DNA of 11,666 nucleotides, taken from RSA11 sp965652565 (GTDB taxonomy: Bacteria > Actinomycetota > Thermoleophilia > Solirubrobacterales > 70-9). Position numbers and translations under genes: made by a program. Shown piece after piece: positions 1 to 6,744 of the stretch (position 1 is its first letter; each line of letters opens with the position of its first letter). The stretch covers positions 1-11,666 of the forward strand of contig CBFGWL010000086.1 of assembly GCA_965652565.1 (NCBI GenBank). The letters run 5' to 3'. Below the pieces are notes generated by a model, which searched no databases, was not told the origin of the DNA, and saw only the letters and a program-made list of their open reading frames with translations.

Positions 1-34
1 CGTCCGATACGACCTTGGCGGTTGTGTCATTAAG

Positions 35-66
35 CATGTGGTCGATGGTATACCATATGTCACATG
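35..66. promoter_or_regulatory. Probable operator of the adjacent GntR/FCD regulator (nested palindrome)
   Basis: A perfect 12-bp palindrome, ATGGTATACCAT, occupies 45-56. Six-base arms CATGTG (35-40) and CACATG (61-66) are reverse complements of each other and share the same centre (between 50 and 51), so the whole 32-bp element has nested symmetry. The core fits the GTAnnAC-like half-site style known for FadR/FCD-type GntR regulators (established family knowledge). The right outer arm overlaps the ATG at 64, so bound protein would block initiation of transcription or cover the start of the message. Autoregulation is inferred. The element may also control a divergent gene left of the window. 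I could not assign confident -35/-10 boxes in bases 1-63, and no ribosome binding site is visible ahead of the ATG. Confidence 0.72.
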
Positions 67-756
67 ATGGTTGAAGCCTCTTCGTCCTCCTCCCTGCCGA
101 TGCTGGATGGCCTCGGGCATCAGACGGCGCAGGAAAGGGTCGTTGAGACCCTGCGCCACGCGATCCTCGGGGGGGTACTGGCTCCCGGCACCCCGCTGGT
201 GCTCGCCGACCTGAGCGAGCGTCTGGGCGTGAGCCGGACGCCGATCCGGGAGGCCCTGCGCGATCTAGCCGCGGAGGGCCTTGTCGACTTCGACTCCTAC
301 CGCAGCGCCACCGTGCACGTGCCGACGCTGGAGGAGGCGGTCGAGCTTTATGAGATGCGGATCGCCCTGGATCCGATCGCGGTGCGCAAGGCAGTTGACC
401 GGATCACGGAGGAGGAGCTGGACAAGGCCGAGGCCATCCACCATGCGATGCTCGAGACGGACGACGACGCGCGCTGGGTCGAGCTCAACCGGGATTTCCA
501 CCGGATCCTCTTGGACGCGTCGCGCTCACCGCGCCTCATGCGCGTCATCGGTCGCCTCCGGAACTCCGCTGCGCTACAGGTCGCGAAGTCGCTACAGGCG
601 GAGCCGGCCCAGATCGAGCACGCCAACCACGAACACGGCGAGATCATGGCGGCGTTCCGGCGCCGTGACGCCGACGCGGCAGCCGAACTGACCGTGCGAC
701 ACCTTCAGACCACGCTCGACATCATCAAGCGCTACGAGGCCGCCCGGTCCGCATAG
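64..756 (+). CDS. GntR-family transcription regulator, FadR/FCD subfamily
   Basis: This is a 230-residue cytoplasmic DNA-binding regulator. The N-terminal winged helix-turn-helix spans about residues 22-76 and carries the family signature SRTPIREALRDLAAEGLV (57-74). The C-terminal all-helical FCD ligand domain spans about 85-220. Likely metal/ligand-site residues are D144 and H146 (RDFHRIL), H191 (EHGEIMAAF) and H213 (RHLQ), as in metal-binding FCD proteins. Two ATGs are in tandem (64 and 67). A stop at 31-33 with no start codon after it excludes an earlier start. There is no Shine-Dalgarno motif before the ATG, so a leaderless or very short-leader message is plausible. It is the only plus-strand gene here, converges on infA, and is preceded by a strong palindromic operator. 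FCD regulators usually sense carboxylic acids or sugar acids. The effector and target genes cannot be told from this window. Confidence 0.93.
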   Translation: MMVEASSSSSLPMLDGLGHQTAQERVVETLRHAILGGVLAPGTPLVLADLSERLGVSRTPIREALRDLAAEGLVDFDSYRSATVHVPTLEEAVELYEMRIALDPIAVRKAVDRITEEELDKAEAIHHAMLETDDDARWVELNRDFHRILLDASRSPRLMRVIGRLRNSAALQVAKSLQAEPAQIEHANHEHGEIMAAFRRRDADAAAELTVRHLQTTLDIIKRYEAARSA

Positions 757-763
757 GGCGCGG

Positions 764-777
764 CGCTACTTGTAGCG
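764..777. terminator. Short inverted repeat at the convergent gene ends (weak terminator candidate)
   Basis: CGCTAC-TT-GTAGCG is a perfect inverted repeat covering the infA stop codon and the last infA codons, starting 7 bp after the GntR gene stop. As RNA it could fold with a CUUG-type tetraloop. Only 9 bp separate the two stop codons, so any transcription-ending signal for either gene must lie in or overlap the coding ends. There is no T-run on either strand, so it is not a classical intrinsic terminator. A role as a bidirectional end signal is speculative. Confidence 0.3.
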
Positions 778-984
778 GTAAGTGATGCGGCCGCGGTCGA
801 GGTCGTACGGGGAGAGCTCGATCTTCACGCGGTCGCCGGGGAGGATGCGGATGTAGTGGCGGCGCATCTTGCCCGAGATGTGCCCGAGGACCTCGTGGTC
901 GTTGTCGAGCTTGACCTTGAACATCGTGTTGGGCAGGGCCTCGATGACCTCGCCCTCCATCTCGATCTTCTCTTCCTTCGCCAT
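766..984 (-). CDS. infA: Translation initiation factor IF-1
   Basis: This is a 72-residue protein, the usual length of IF-1, with a single S1/OB-fold domain across the whole chain. It binds the ribosomal A site with IF-2 and IF-3 during initiation. Recognisable family stretches are the MAKEEKIEMEG start, the central GHISGKMRRHYIRILPGD and the SPYDLDRGRITYRYK end. The ATG at 984 was chosen over an in-frame start at 1023 because IF-1 begins at MAKE and the extra 13 residues do not fit the family. No strong Shine-Dalgarno is present. It is the last gene of the minus-strand block, 44 bp after the crotonase gene. It lacks its usual partners: no rpmJ or rpsM follows, because the convergent GntR gene begins 9 bp beyond its stop. 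It could be the only infA or a second, relocated copy. Confidence 0.95.
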   Translation of the reverse strand: MAKEEKIEMEGEVIEALPNTMFKVKLDNDHEVLGHISGKMRRHYIRILPGDRVKIELSPYDLDRGRITYRYK

Positions 985-1014
985 CTGCGGCGACGAGCCT
1001 AGCAGCGGTTCCGG

Positions 1015-1028
1015 CCCGCGCAAGCGGG
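1015..1028 (-). other. Small GC hairpin between the crotonase gene and infA
   Basis: CCCGC-GCAA-GCGGG forms a perfect 5-bp stem with a 4-base loop, directly after the stop codon of the crotonase gene (1029-1031) and 30 bp before the infA start. No T-run follows, so it is unlikely to be a full terminator. It could stabilise the upstream message end or attenuate read-through into infA. In DNA this GC-rich, a 5-bp stem may also arise by chance. Confidence 0.25.
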
Positions 1029-1796
1029 TCAGCGGCCCTCGAAGGTGGCCTTGCCGGGCCCTTCCTCGAGGAAGACCTTCACGGCGCGCTGCAGGTCCTG
1101 GGTTGCGAACAGCTCCGAGAACACGCCCGGCGTGATCTCGTCGGCGGCCTCGATCCCGCCGTCGAGGTAGGCGCGCACGATGCGCTTGGTCATCGCGTGC
1201 GCGCGTGTGGGTCCGGCGGCCAGATCGCGCGCGAACGCCATGCCCTTGTCGTGCAGCTCGTCGTCGGCGACGACGCGGTTGACCACGTTCCAGCGCTCCA
1301 TGGTCGCGGCGTCGTACATGCGGCCGCTCATCACGAACTCGCGCGCCCGGGCGGGCCCGGCGCGCTCGGCGATCCGCTGCGTGCCGCCCGCCCCGGGGGT
1401 GAGCCCGACGACGCGCTCGACGAGGCCAAAGCGCGCCGACTCGGCGGCCCAGATCATGTCGCAGGCGAGCGCGACCTCGAGCGCCGCGGTCAGACAGATC
1501 CCGTGGCAGAGCGCCAGCGTCGGGATCTCAAGGGCCTCGAGCCGGTGGATCGGCCCGAGCAGCGAGGGGAACCCCTCGCCGCGCTCAACGGCCTCGTTGA
1601 AGACCGCCACGTCGACCCCGCCGCTCATGATCTCCCCTTCCGCGCGCCAGACCGCGGCGCGGGCGCTCGACCCCTCGATCTCGGCGACGGCGGCGTCGAG
1701 CGCGTCGAAGGCGTCGGCGCCGAAGAGGTTGAGCGGCGGGTTGGAGAGCGTGATGACGGCGACGTCGCCGTCGAAGCTGACCGTGATCGGCGCCAT
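1029..1796 (-). CDS. Enoyl-CoA hydratase/isomerase family protein (crotonase fold)
   Basis: This is a 255-residue cytosolic crotonase-family protein, the normal length for single-domain members. The fold is recognisable throughout. The first oxyanion-loop segment is EIMSGGVDVAVF (55-66), the second is HGICLTAALEVALACD (98-113), and these are followed by FGLVERVVGLTPGAGGTQR (123-141). Both glutamates corresponding to the catalytic pair of classical enoyl-CoA hydratase appear present (E107, E127), so hydration of an enoyl-CoA is plausible. The usual GGG of the second oxyanion loop is replaced by TAA (103-105), which makes the exact substrate and reaction uncertain. The ATG at 1796 lies 5 bp after the HIT gene stop. 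The longer in-frame start at 1943 would overlap most of the HIT gene and adds a non-family N-terminus, so it was rejected. Nothing nearby points to beta-oxidation, so its role in this operon is unknown. Confidence 0.85.
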   Translation of the reverse strand: MAPITVSFDGDVAVITLSNPPLNLFGADAFDALDAAVAEIEGSSARAAVWRAEGEIMSGGVDVAVFNEAVERGEGFPSLLGPIHRLEALEIPTLALCHGICLTAALEVALACDMIWAAESARFGLVERVVGLTPGAGGTQRIAERAGPARAREFVMSGRMYDAATMERWNVVNRVVADDELHDKGMAFARDLAAGPTRAHAMTKRIVRAYLDGGIEAADEITPGVFSELFATQDLQRAVKVFLEEGPGKATFEGR

Positions 1797-1801
1797 CCGG
1801 C

Positions 1802-2218
1802 TCAGCCGCCCGCCGCGCGGATCTTCTCGGCGACCTGCGCGATCTGGCCCTCCTCCGCCCCGCGCGGGATCCAGGGCAGCTTGAGCGGATCGTTCTCGTA
1901 GCGCGGGATCACGTGGAGGTGGAAGTGAAAGACGGTCTGCCAAGCCGCGGGCCGGCAGGCGTTCAGGATGTTGAAGCCATCGGGTCGCAGCGCATCCTCC
2001 ATGCGCCGCGCCAGCCGCCGAGCCGCAAGCATGGTCGCCTCGAGATCCTCGTCCGCGATCTCCATGAGGTCCGTGGAATGGACGCGGGGGACGACGAGCG
2101 CGTGCCCCGGGGTCGCAGGATTGATGTCCATGAAGGCCACCGTCCGCTCGTCGGAGTCGACGATCTCCCCGGGCAGCTCACCCGCGATGATCTTGCAGAA
2201 GATGCACTCCTCGGCCAC
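1802..2218 (-). CDS. HIT-family nucleotide-binding protein (Hint-like)
   Basis: This 138-residue protein belongs to the histidine triad superfamily of nucleotide phosphoramidases/hydrolases. The triad HFHLHVIP has its histidines at 98, 100 and 102. An N-terminal CIFC pair (C5, C8) is the zinc-binding type seen in many bacterial HIT proteins, and DINPATPGHALVVPRVH (31-47) is the usual beta-strand region. Members cleave purine-nucleoside phosphoramidates or related adenylates in the cytosol. The segment before the triad, NACRPAAWQTVF (86-97), differs from the common NxGxxAGQxVxH pattern: a Trp replaces the Gly before the conserved Gln. It starts with GTG at 2218, because no ATG precedes the family N-terminus. 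It lies 18 bp after the tRNA nucleotidyltransferase gene and 5 bp before the crotonase gene. Confidence 0.92.
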   Translation of the reverse strand: MAEECIFCKIIAGELPGEIVDSDERTVAFMDINPATPGHALVVPRVHSTDLMEIADEDLEATMLAARRLARRMEDALRPDGFNILNACRPAAWQTVFHFHLHVIPRYENDPLKLPWIPRGAEEGQIAQVAEKIRAAGG

Positions 2219-2236
2219 GGCTGGCTAGAGCCTAGA

Positions 2237-3685
2237 TCACTCCGCGCCCTCGGGCGCGTGCTCCAGCAGCTCGCGGGCGGCGGTGATCACCTCGTCCCTC
2301 GTCGTCGCCTCGCCGGTGTAGACGGCGGCGCGCAGCTCGCCGATCAGCCGGCCGAGGTCGGGCCCCTCCTCGATGCCCAGAGCAGCGGCGAGCTCGTCCC
2401 CGCGCAGGGGCAGGTCGGGCGGGCCGTTGCGATGCCAGGCGAGCGCGGCCGGCATCACCTCGCGGACCAGCTCGAGGTGCGCCTCGATCATCTCGGGCGC
2501 GGCCACGGCGCCGCTGCCGCGCGCCGAAAGCCGGTCGGCCACGGTGAGCAGCGTGACGTCGGGCGCCACGTCCCCGCAGCGGGAGAGGTAGTCGTAGATC
2601 GCACGTTGCGACAGCGGCCGCTCGTGCACGAGGAAGCCGAGGTGCAGGTGGTGGCGGACGAGGCCCTGGACGTAGCGCGTCAGCGCCCGGCTCGCCTTGA
2701 GCCTGCGCAGCACCTCGCCCGCGATGTCGGCGCCGACCCGGTCGTGGCCGATGAACGTCACGTAGCCCGAGTGCTCTCCCCGGGTCGCCGGCTTGCCGAT
2801 GTCGTGCAGGAGCGCCCCGAGGCGCAGCGCCACGCCGCGCGTGAACTCGTCGGCGAGCGGCTCGGCGAGCAGGTCGCGGGCGCCGTCGGCAGCGCCGCGA
2901 GCGAAGCGGTCGAGGTCGGCCTGGACGGCGACGGTCTGGCGGACCACCTCCAGGGTATGACCGAAGACGTCGAGGTGGTGATTCGGGTTCTGCCCCACCC
3001 CCCGCAGGTCGGCCAACTCAGGCAGCGCGGCCGGCAGCGCGTCGAGCTCATCGAGCAGCTCGATGCCGCGCGCCGGGTCGGATCCGGCGAGCAGGTGCCG
3101 GAGCTCGGCGAGCTGGCGCTCCCCAGCGGGCTCGCCGGCGCGTGCGGCCTCCGCCCGCCCGAGCTGGAGCGTCTCGGGATCGATCTCGAAGCCCAGCGCC
3201 GACGCGAACCGCGCCGCCCGCAGGATCCGCAGCGGATCGTCGGCGAAGCTCCGCTCGCCGACGGCACGCAGCACCCCGGCCTCGAGGTCGTGGACGCCGC
3301 CAGTCGGGTCGATCGGCTCCCCATCGGGATCGGCCAGCGGCACCGCGATCGCATTGATCGTGAAGTCGCGGCCGCGCAGATCGGCGTCGATCGTCTCGCC
3401 GCGCAGCCGCGTGACGTCCACGTGCCAGGCGCCCTCGCGGCCCACCGCGCGCCAGGTTCCGAATTCCTCGGAGAGCGGGAAGGCGGCGCCGCCGGCGGCC
3501 CGGGCGATCGCCCGAGCGTGACGCTCCTCGGTGCCGGGACGGACGGCGAGGTCGACGTCGACGACTGGGCGGCCGAGGAGAGCGTCGCGGACCGCGCCGC
3601 CCACGATCCACACGTCGCGCTCGCCGGCAAGCGCACGGCCGGCGACGCCGACGACCTCGGCGTCGCTGAGCGGGCTGCGGCTCAT
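2237..3685 (-). CDS. tRNA nucleotidyltransferase (CCA-adding type) with HD domain
   Basis: This 482-residue class II nucleotidyltransferase probably adds or repairs the CCA end of tRNAs. The head domain shows GGAVRD (29-34) and the metal-binding DVD (43-45). RGRDFTINAIA (104-114) follows, then DDPLRILRAARFA (149-161), which corresponds to the nucleotide-selecting EDxxR region with Asp in place of Glu. A tRNA-binding helical region comes next. The C-terminal half is an HD phosphohydrolase domain with H243, HD at 294-295 (ALLHDIGKP) and GHD (313-315). HD domains occur in many such enzymes and can process 2',3'-cyclic phosphate ends. The ATG at 3685 overlaps the alr stop codon in an ATGA arrangement, so coupled translation is likely. 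An in-frame start at 3736 would add 17 Arg-rich residues inside alr and is less likely. A-adding-only or poly(A) polymerase activity cannot be excluded from sequence. Confidence 0.9.
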   Translation of the reverse strand: MSRSPLSDAEVVGVAGRALAGERDVWIVGGAVRDALLGRPVVDVDLAVRPGTEERHARAIARAAGGAAFPLSEEFGTWRAVGREGAWHVDVTRLRGETIDADLRGRDFTINAIAVPLADPDGEPIDPTGGVHDLEAGVLRAVGERSFADDPLRILRAARFASALGFEIDPETLQLGRAEAARAGEPAGERQLAELRHLLAGSDPARGIELLDELDALPAALPELADLRGVGQNPNHHLDVFGHTLEVVRQTVAVQADLDRFARGAADGARDLLAEPLADEFTRGVALRLGALLHDIGKPATRGEHSGYVTFIGHDRVGADIAGEVLRRLKASRALTRYVQGLVRHHLHLGFLVHERPLSQRAIYDYLSRCGDVAPDVTLLTVADRLSARGSGAVAAPEMIEAHLELVREVMPAALAWHRNGPPDLPLRGDELAAALGIEEGPDLGRLIGELRAAVYTGEATTRDEVITAARELLEHAPEGAE

Positions 3686-4806
3686 GCGCGATCGCCGCCC
3701 ACGTACTCGCGCGGGACGCGCTGGGAGATCCCGCACGTGATCTCGTAGTTGATCGTCTCGAGGATGCGCGCCAAATCCTCCGCCGATTGCCGCTCCTCGC
3801 CCTGGGCGCCGATCAACACGACCTCGTCACCGGGTTCGACCGTCGTATGGGGACCGAGGTCGACGGTGAGGTTGTCCATGGAGATCGTGCCCGCGATCGG
3901 ATAGCGCCGCCCGCCGATCAGCACATCGGCCTTGTTCGAGAGCCCCCGTCGCCAGCCGTCGCCGTAACCGATGGGCACGACGCCGACGTTCGTCTCACGT
4001 GGGGCGCGCCAGGTGCGCCCGTAGCCGGCCGACGTGCCCTTCGCGAACGGCTTCACGTCGGCGACGCGGCTGCGCAGCTCGAGCGCAGGGCGCAGACCGT
4101 GCTCGGCCGGGTCCACCCCGAACGGATCGAGGCCGTAGATCGCGATGCCGCAGCGCACCATGTCGAAGTGCGACGCCGGCTCGCGCAGGGTCGCCGCGCT
4201 ATTCGCCGCGTGCGCCGTCACGCCCGGATGTGACGCGCGCACCCGCTCGGCGAGCACGGTGAAAGCCTCGAGCTGGCGGGGGAAGAAGTCGTCCCCGCGT
4301 TCATCGGCGGTCGCGAAGTGCGTCCAGACACCGGTTAGCTCCAGCGCGTCATCGGCGGCGACGGCGTCGCAGAGCGCGCTCACGACGTCGGGATCCGGCT
4401 CGCCGAGACGCCCCATGCCGGTGTCGTATTTGACGTGCACGCGCGGGCGCACGCCCAGCTCCCGCGCGCGCGTCGAGAGGAACTCGAGAAAGCCCTCTCG
4501 CCACACCGCGATCTCGGCGCTCGCGCCCAGGGCGATTTCGGCCTCGGAGCGCGAGAGGGAGCCCATCGTGAAGATCCGTGCGTCCGGCAACGCGCCGCGC
4601 AGCTGAGCCGCCTCGTTCGCGGTGGCGACGGCGAGGACCGTCGCGCCGCCGCGCAGCGCGGCCTTGGCGACGGGCTCCATCCCGTGTCCGTAGGCGTTGG
4701 CCTTGACGACGGCGCAGAGCTCGGCGCGCGGCCGGGCACGTTCGGCGAGCAGCGCGCAGTTGTGCTCGATCGCGCTCAGGTCGATCTTGGCGACGGCGCG
4801 CTTCAC
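3682..4806 (-). CDS. alr: Alanine racemase
   Basis: This is a 374-residue, PLP-dependent cytosolic enzyme that interconverts L- and D-alanine, supplying D-Ala for peptidoglycan. The PLP-binding lysine is K35 in CAVVKANAYGHG (31-42). The fold-III barrel contains VHVKYDTGMGRLG (123-135), THFATADE (162-169) and RCGIAIYG (218-225). The C-terminal domain carries the catalytic tyrosine Y262 in SAGYGRTW, plus GTISMDNLTVDLG (306-318) and the YEITCGISQRVPREYVG end. Length and motifs are those of a complete enzyme. The start is GTG at 4806; its GTGA overlaps the nnr stop codon by 4 bp. A GGAGG lies 13 bases upstream, slightly far for a ribosome binding site. The gene also overlaps the next gene by 4 bp, so nnr, alr and the tRNA nucleotidyltransferase are probably translated in series. 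Confidence 0.96.
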   Translation of the reverse strand: MKRAVAKIDLSAIEHNCALLAERARPRAELCAVVKANAYGHGMEPVAKAALRGGATVLAVATANEAAQLRGALPDARIFTMGSLSRSEAEIALGASAEIAVWREGFLEFLSTRARELGVRPRVHVKYDTGMGRLGEPDPDVVSALCDAVAADDALELTGVWTHFATADERGDDFFPRQLEAFTVLAERVRASHPGVTAHAANSAATLREPASHFDMVRCGIAIYGLDPFGVDPAEHGLRPALELRSRVADVKPFAKGTSAGYGRTWRAPRETNVGVVPIGYGDGWRRGLSNKADVLIGGRRYPIAGTISMDNLTVDLGPHTTVEPGDEVVLIGAQGEERQSAEDLARILETINYEITCGISQRVPREYVGGDRA

Positions 4807-6332
4807 GGCTCGGCCAACGCCTCCGGCAGCGCCGCGACGACGTCAGTCGCGATCACGGACTCGGCGCTCCCCACCCGCTCGGCCGCGATCCGCCCGGCGC
4901 GCGCGTTCGCGTGCACGGCCGCGCACGCGGCCCGCAGCGGCTCGACGCCTCGAGCGATCAGCGCGCCGATCGTCCCGGCGAGCGTGTCGCCCGTCCCCGC
5001 GGTCGCCAGCGCGGGGCTGGGCAGCGCGCTCACGGCGACGGTGTCCGGATCCTCGCGGCCGTCGACGATCAGGGTGTCGTCGCCCTTGAGCACGACGATC
5101 GCCCGCGCTGCGGCGGCCGCGCGCCGCGCGCACTCCAGCCGCCGCTCCCCCACCGCGCGCGACTCGATGCCGAGGAGCCGGCCGAGCTCGCCGGCGTGCG
5201 GCGTCAAGACGGTCGGGGCCTCGCGCCCGGCGAGGGCGTCGAGGCGCTGGGCGTGCGCGTTGAGCCCGTCGGCGTCGAGCACCAGAGGCACGGCCGCCCC
5301 CTGCGCGACCGCGCGCGCGACCGCGAACGCGCCGTCGCTTCGGCCCAGGCCGGGCCCGACGACCAGGGCGTCGGCGCGCTCCGCCGCGGCGAGGGCGTCG
5401 GCCGCCGCCCCCTCGTTGAGAGCTCCGTCGCTGTCGGGCAGCGCGCGGGTCATCACCTCGGTCAGCTTGACCTCGAAGATCTGCTCGAGCGAGGCCGGGA
5501 CGAGCGCCGTCGCGTATCCGGCGCCCGCCCGGATCGCCGCGGAGGCGACCAGGCAGACCGCGCCCGTGAGACCGCGCGAGCCGCCCAGCACGAGCACCTG
5601 CCCCGAGGTGAACTTGGTCGACGCGGGGCCGCGGCGCGGGAGGTCCGCCAGCACGGCGTCGGTGATCTCGCCCGCGGGCGCTGCGGCCGGCGCGCCCGGC
5701 GGGATCCCGATGGGCGCCACGTGCAGGGCGCCGGTGTGCGCCTTCCCGGGAGCGATGCGATGGCCGACCTTCGCCGCGTGGAATGTGACGGTCGCGGTCG
5801 CGCGCGCCGCCACCCCCGCGATCTCGCCGGTAGAGGCATCCACGCCCGAAGCGATGTCGGCGGCCACGATCGGAGCGCCCGCGGCGTTCATCGCCTCGAT
5901 CGCCTCGCTTGCGGGGGTGCGCGGCTCGCCCGCAAACCCGGTGCCGAAGATCGCGTCGACGATCGCGCCGGAGCCCGCCAGGGCGTCGGCGATCCGTTCG
6001 GGCCCCACCTCCATCGCGGCGCCGGGCAGGCGCCGCAGGTTCTCGGCGGCGTCGGGGCTCAGCTGATCCGCCGGCCAGAGCAGCAGCGTCTCCACCTCGA
6101 AGCCGAGCTCGCAGAGCAGCCGTGCCGCTACGAGCCCGTCGCCGCCGTTGTTCCCCTTGCCGCACACGACGCGGATCGAGCCCGGGCCCGCGAGCTCACG
6201 GGTCCTTTCGGCGAGCGCCCGGCCCGCGGTCTCCATGAGGCGCAGCGACGGCACGCCCTGCTCGGCGATCGCCCACTCGTCGGCGGCGCGCATCCCCGGG
6301 GCGTCGAAGAGTGGTCGCAGCCAGGCCTCCAT
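4803..6332 (-). CDS. nnr: Bifunctional NAD(P)H-hydrate repair enzyme (epimerase plus ADP-dependent dehydratase)
   Basis: This 509-residue two-domain protein repairs hydrated NADH and NADPH. The N-terminal YjeF_N epimerase domain (about 1-215) interconverts the R and S forms. It shows GKGNNGGDG (58-66), DAIFGTGF (126-133) and DIASGVDASTG (159-169). The C-terminal ribokinase-like dehydratase domain (about 235-505) removes water using ADP. It shows GGSRGLTGA (250-258), GPGLGRS (326-332), DADGLNA (353-359), LTPHAGE (376-382) and GTGDTLAG (446-453). Both domains look intact and the fusion is the common bacterial form. It starts at the ATG at 6332, 34 bp after the acpS stop, without a clear Shine-Dalgarno. 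Its stop codon overlaps the alr start. The acpS-nnr-alr order is typical of actinobacteria. Confidence 0.95.
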   Translation of the reverse strand: MEAWLRPLFDAPGMRAADEWAIAEQGVPSLRLMETAGRALAERTRELAGPGSIRVVCGKGNNGGDGLVAARLLCELGFEVETLLLWPADQLSPDAAENLRRLPGAAMEVGPERIADALAGSGAIVDAIFGTGFAGEPRTPASEAIEAMNAAGAPIVAADIASGVDASTGEIAGVAARATATVTFHAAKVGHRIAPGKAHTGALHVAPIGIPPGAPAAAPAGEITDAVLADLPRRGPASTKFTSGQVLVLGGSRGLTGAVCLVASAAIRAGAGYATALVPASLEQIFEVKLTEVMTRALPDSDGALNEGAAADALAAAERADALVVGPGLGRSDGAFAVARAVAQGAAVPLVLDADGLNAHAQRLDALAGREAPTVLTPHAGELGRLLGIESRAVGERRLECARRAAAAARAIVVLKGDDTLIVDGREDPDTVAVSALPSPALATAGTGDTLAGTIGALIARGVEPLRAACAAVHANARAGRIAAERVGSAESVIATDVVAALPEALAEP

Positions 6333-6366
6333 CGAGCGGCAGCGTACCGACGCGCCCGGCCCGTGA

Positions 6367-6735
6367 TCAGGCCCCCGCGCGGCGCTCAGCGAGCACGGCC
6401 GCGCCCGCGAGCTCCCGCGAGTGCGTCAACGAGACGCTGAGCTCGACGCGCTGCGCCTCCGCCGCCTCGCGGGCGGAGCCGCTGAGCTGCAGCCGCGGCG
6501 GCTCCTCACCCCCGCCGACCACCTCGACCTCGTGCAGGCGCATGCCGCCCAGGCCGAGCGCCTTGAGCGCCGCCTCCTTCGCGGCGAAGCGGGCCGCGAG
6601 GTGGCGCCCCGGACGCGGCCGCGCGCGGCACGCCTCGAGCTCAGCGGGCGTGAAGACTCGCTCGGCGAGCGCCGGGCGGCGCTCGAGCGCTCGCTCGACC
6701 CGCTCGATCTCGATCAGGTCGATGCCGACTGGCAT
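6367..6735 (-). CDS. acpS: Holo-[acyl-carrier-protein] synthase
   Basis: This is a 122-residue 4'-phosphopantetheinyl transferase of the short AcpS group. It moves phosphopantetheine from coenzyme A to the serine of acyl carrier protein and so activates fatty acid synthesis. Diagnostic regions are GIDLIEIERVE (4-14) with metal ligand D6, RVFTPAELEAC (26-36), RHLAARFAAKEAALKALG (44-61) with metal ligand E54, and VSLTHSRELAGAAVL (101-115). Length is normal for the family. The ATG at 6735 lies 7 bp after the DUF3352 gene stop, with a GAGG motif overlapping that stop codon. Its place between glmS and nnr matches the actinobacterial order, apart from the lipoprotein gene inserted upstream. Confidence 0.95.
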   Translation of the reverse strand: MPVGIDLIEIERVERALERRPALAERVFTPAELEACRARPRPGRHLAARFAAKEAALKALGLGGMRLHEVEVVGGGEEPPRLQLSGSAREAAEAQRVELSVSLTHSRELAGAAVLAERRAGA

Positions 6736-6740
6736 GGGCG

Positions 6741-6744
6741 CCTC
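6741..6744 (-). promoter_or_regulatory. Ribosome binding site of acpS overlapping the preceding stop codon
   Basis: On the minus strand TGAGGCGCCCATG joins the two genes: the TGA ends the DUF3352 lipoprotein gene, the overlapping GAGG is a Shine-Dalgarno match, and 5 bases separate it from the acpS ATG. It is one of the few clear Shine-Dalgarno motifs in the window. It suggests that ribosomes finishing the lipoprotein can restart on acpS. Confidence 0.6.

Noticed and set aside
985..1023. Longer start for IF-1 at 1023
   Set aside because: IF-1 proteins begin at MAKE-type sequence and are 71-73 residues. The extra 13 residues do not fit.
1797..1943. N-terminal extension of the crotonase to 1943
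   Set aside because: It would overlap the HIT gene almost throughout, and the extra 49 residues are Arg/Gly/Pro-rich with no crotonase similarity. The ATG at 1796 sits at the family N-terminus.
1913..3748. 611-codon open frame on the plus strand
   Set aside because: It lies antisense to the tRNA nucleotidyltransferase and HIT genes, whose protein motifs are unmistakable. The translation is Arg/Gly/Ala-rich without family motifs. High-GC coding DNA commonly leaves the opposite strand open.
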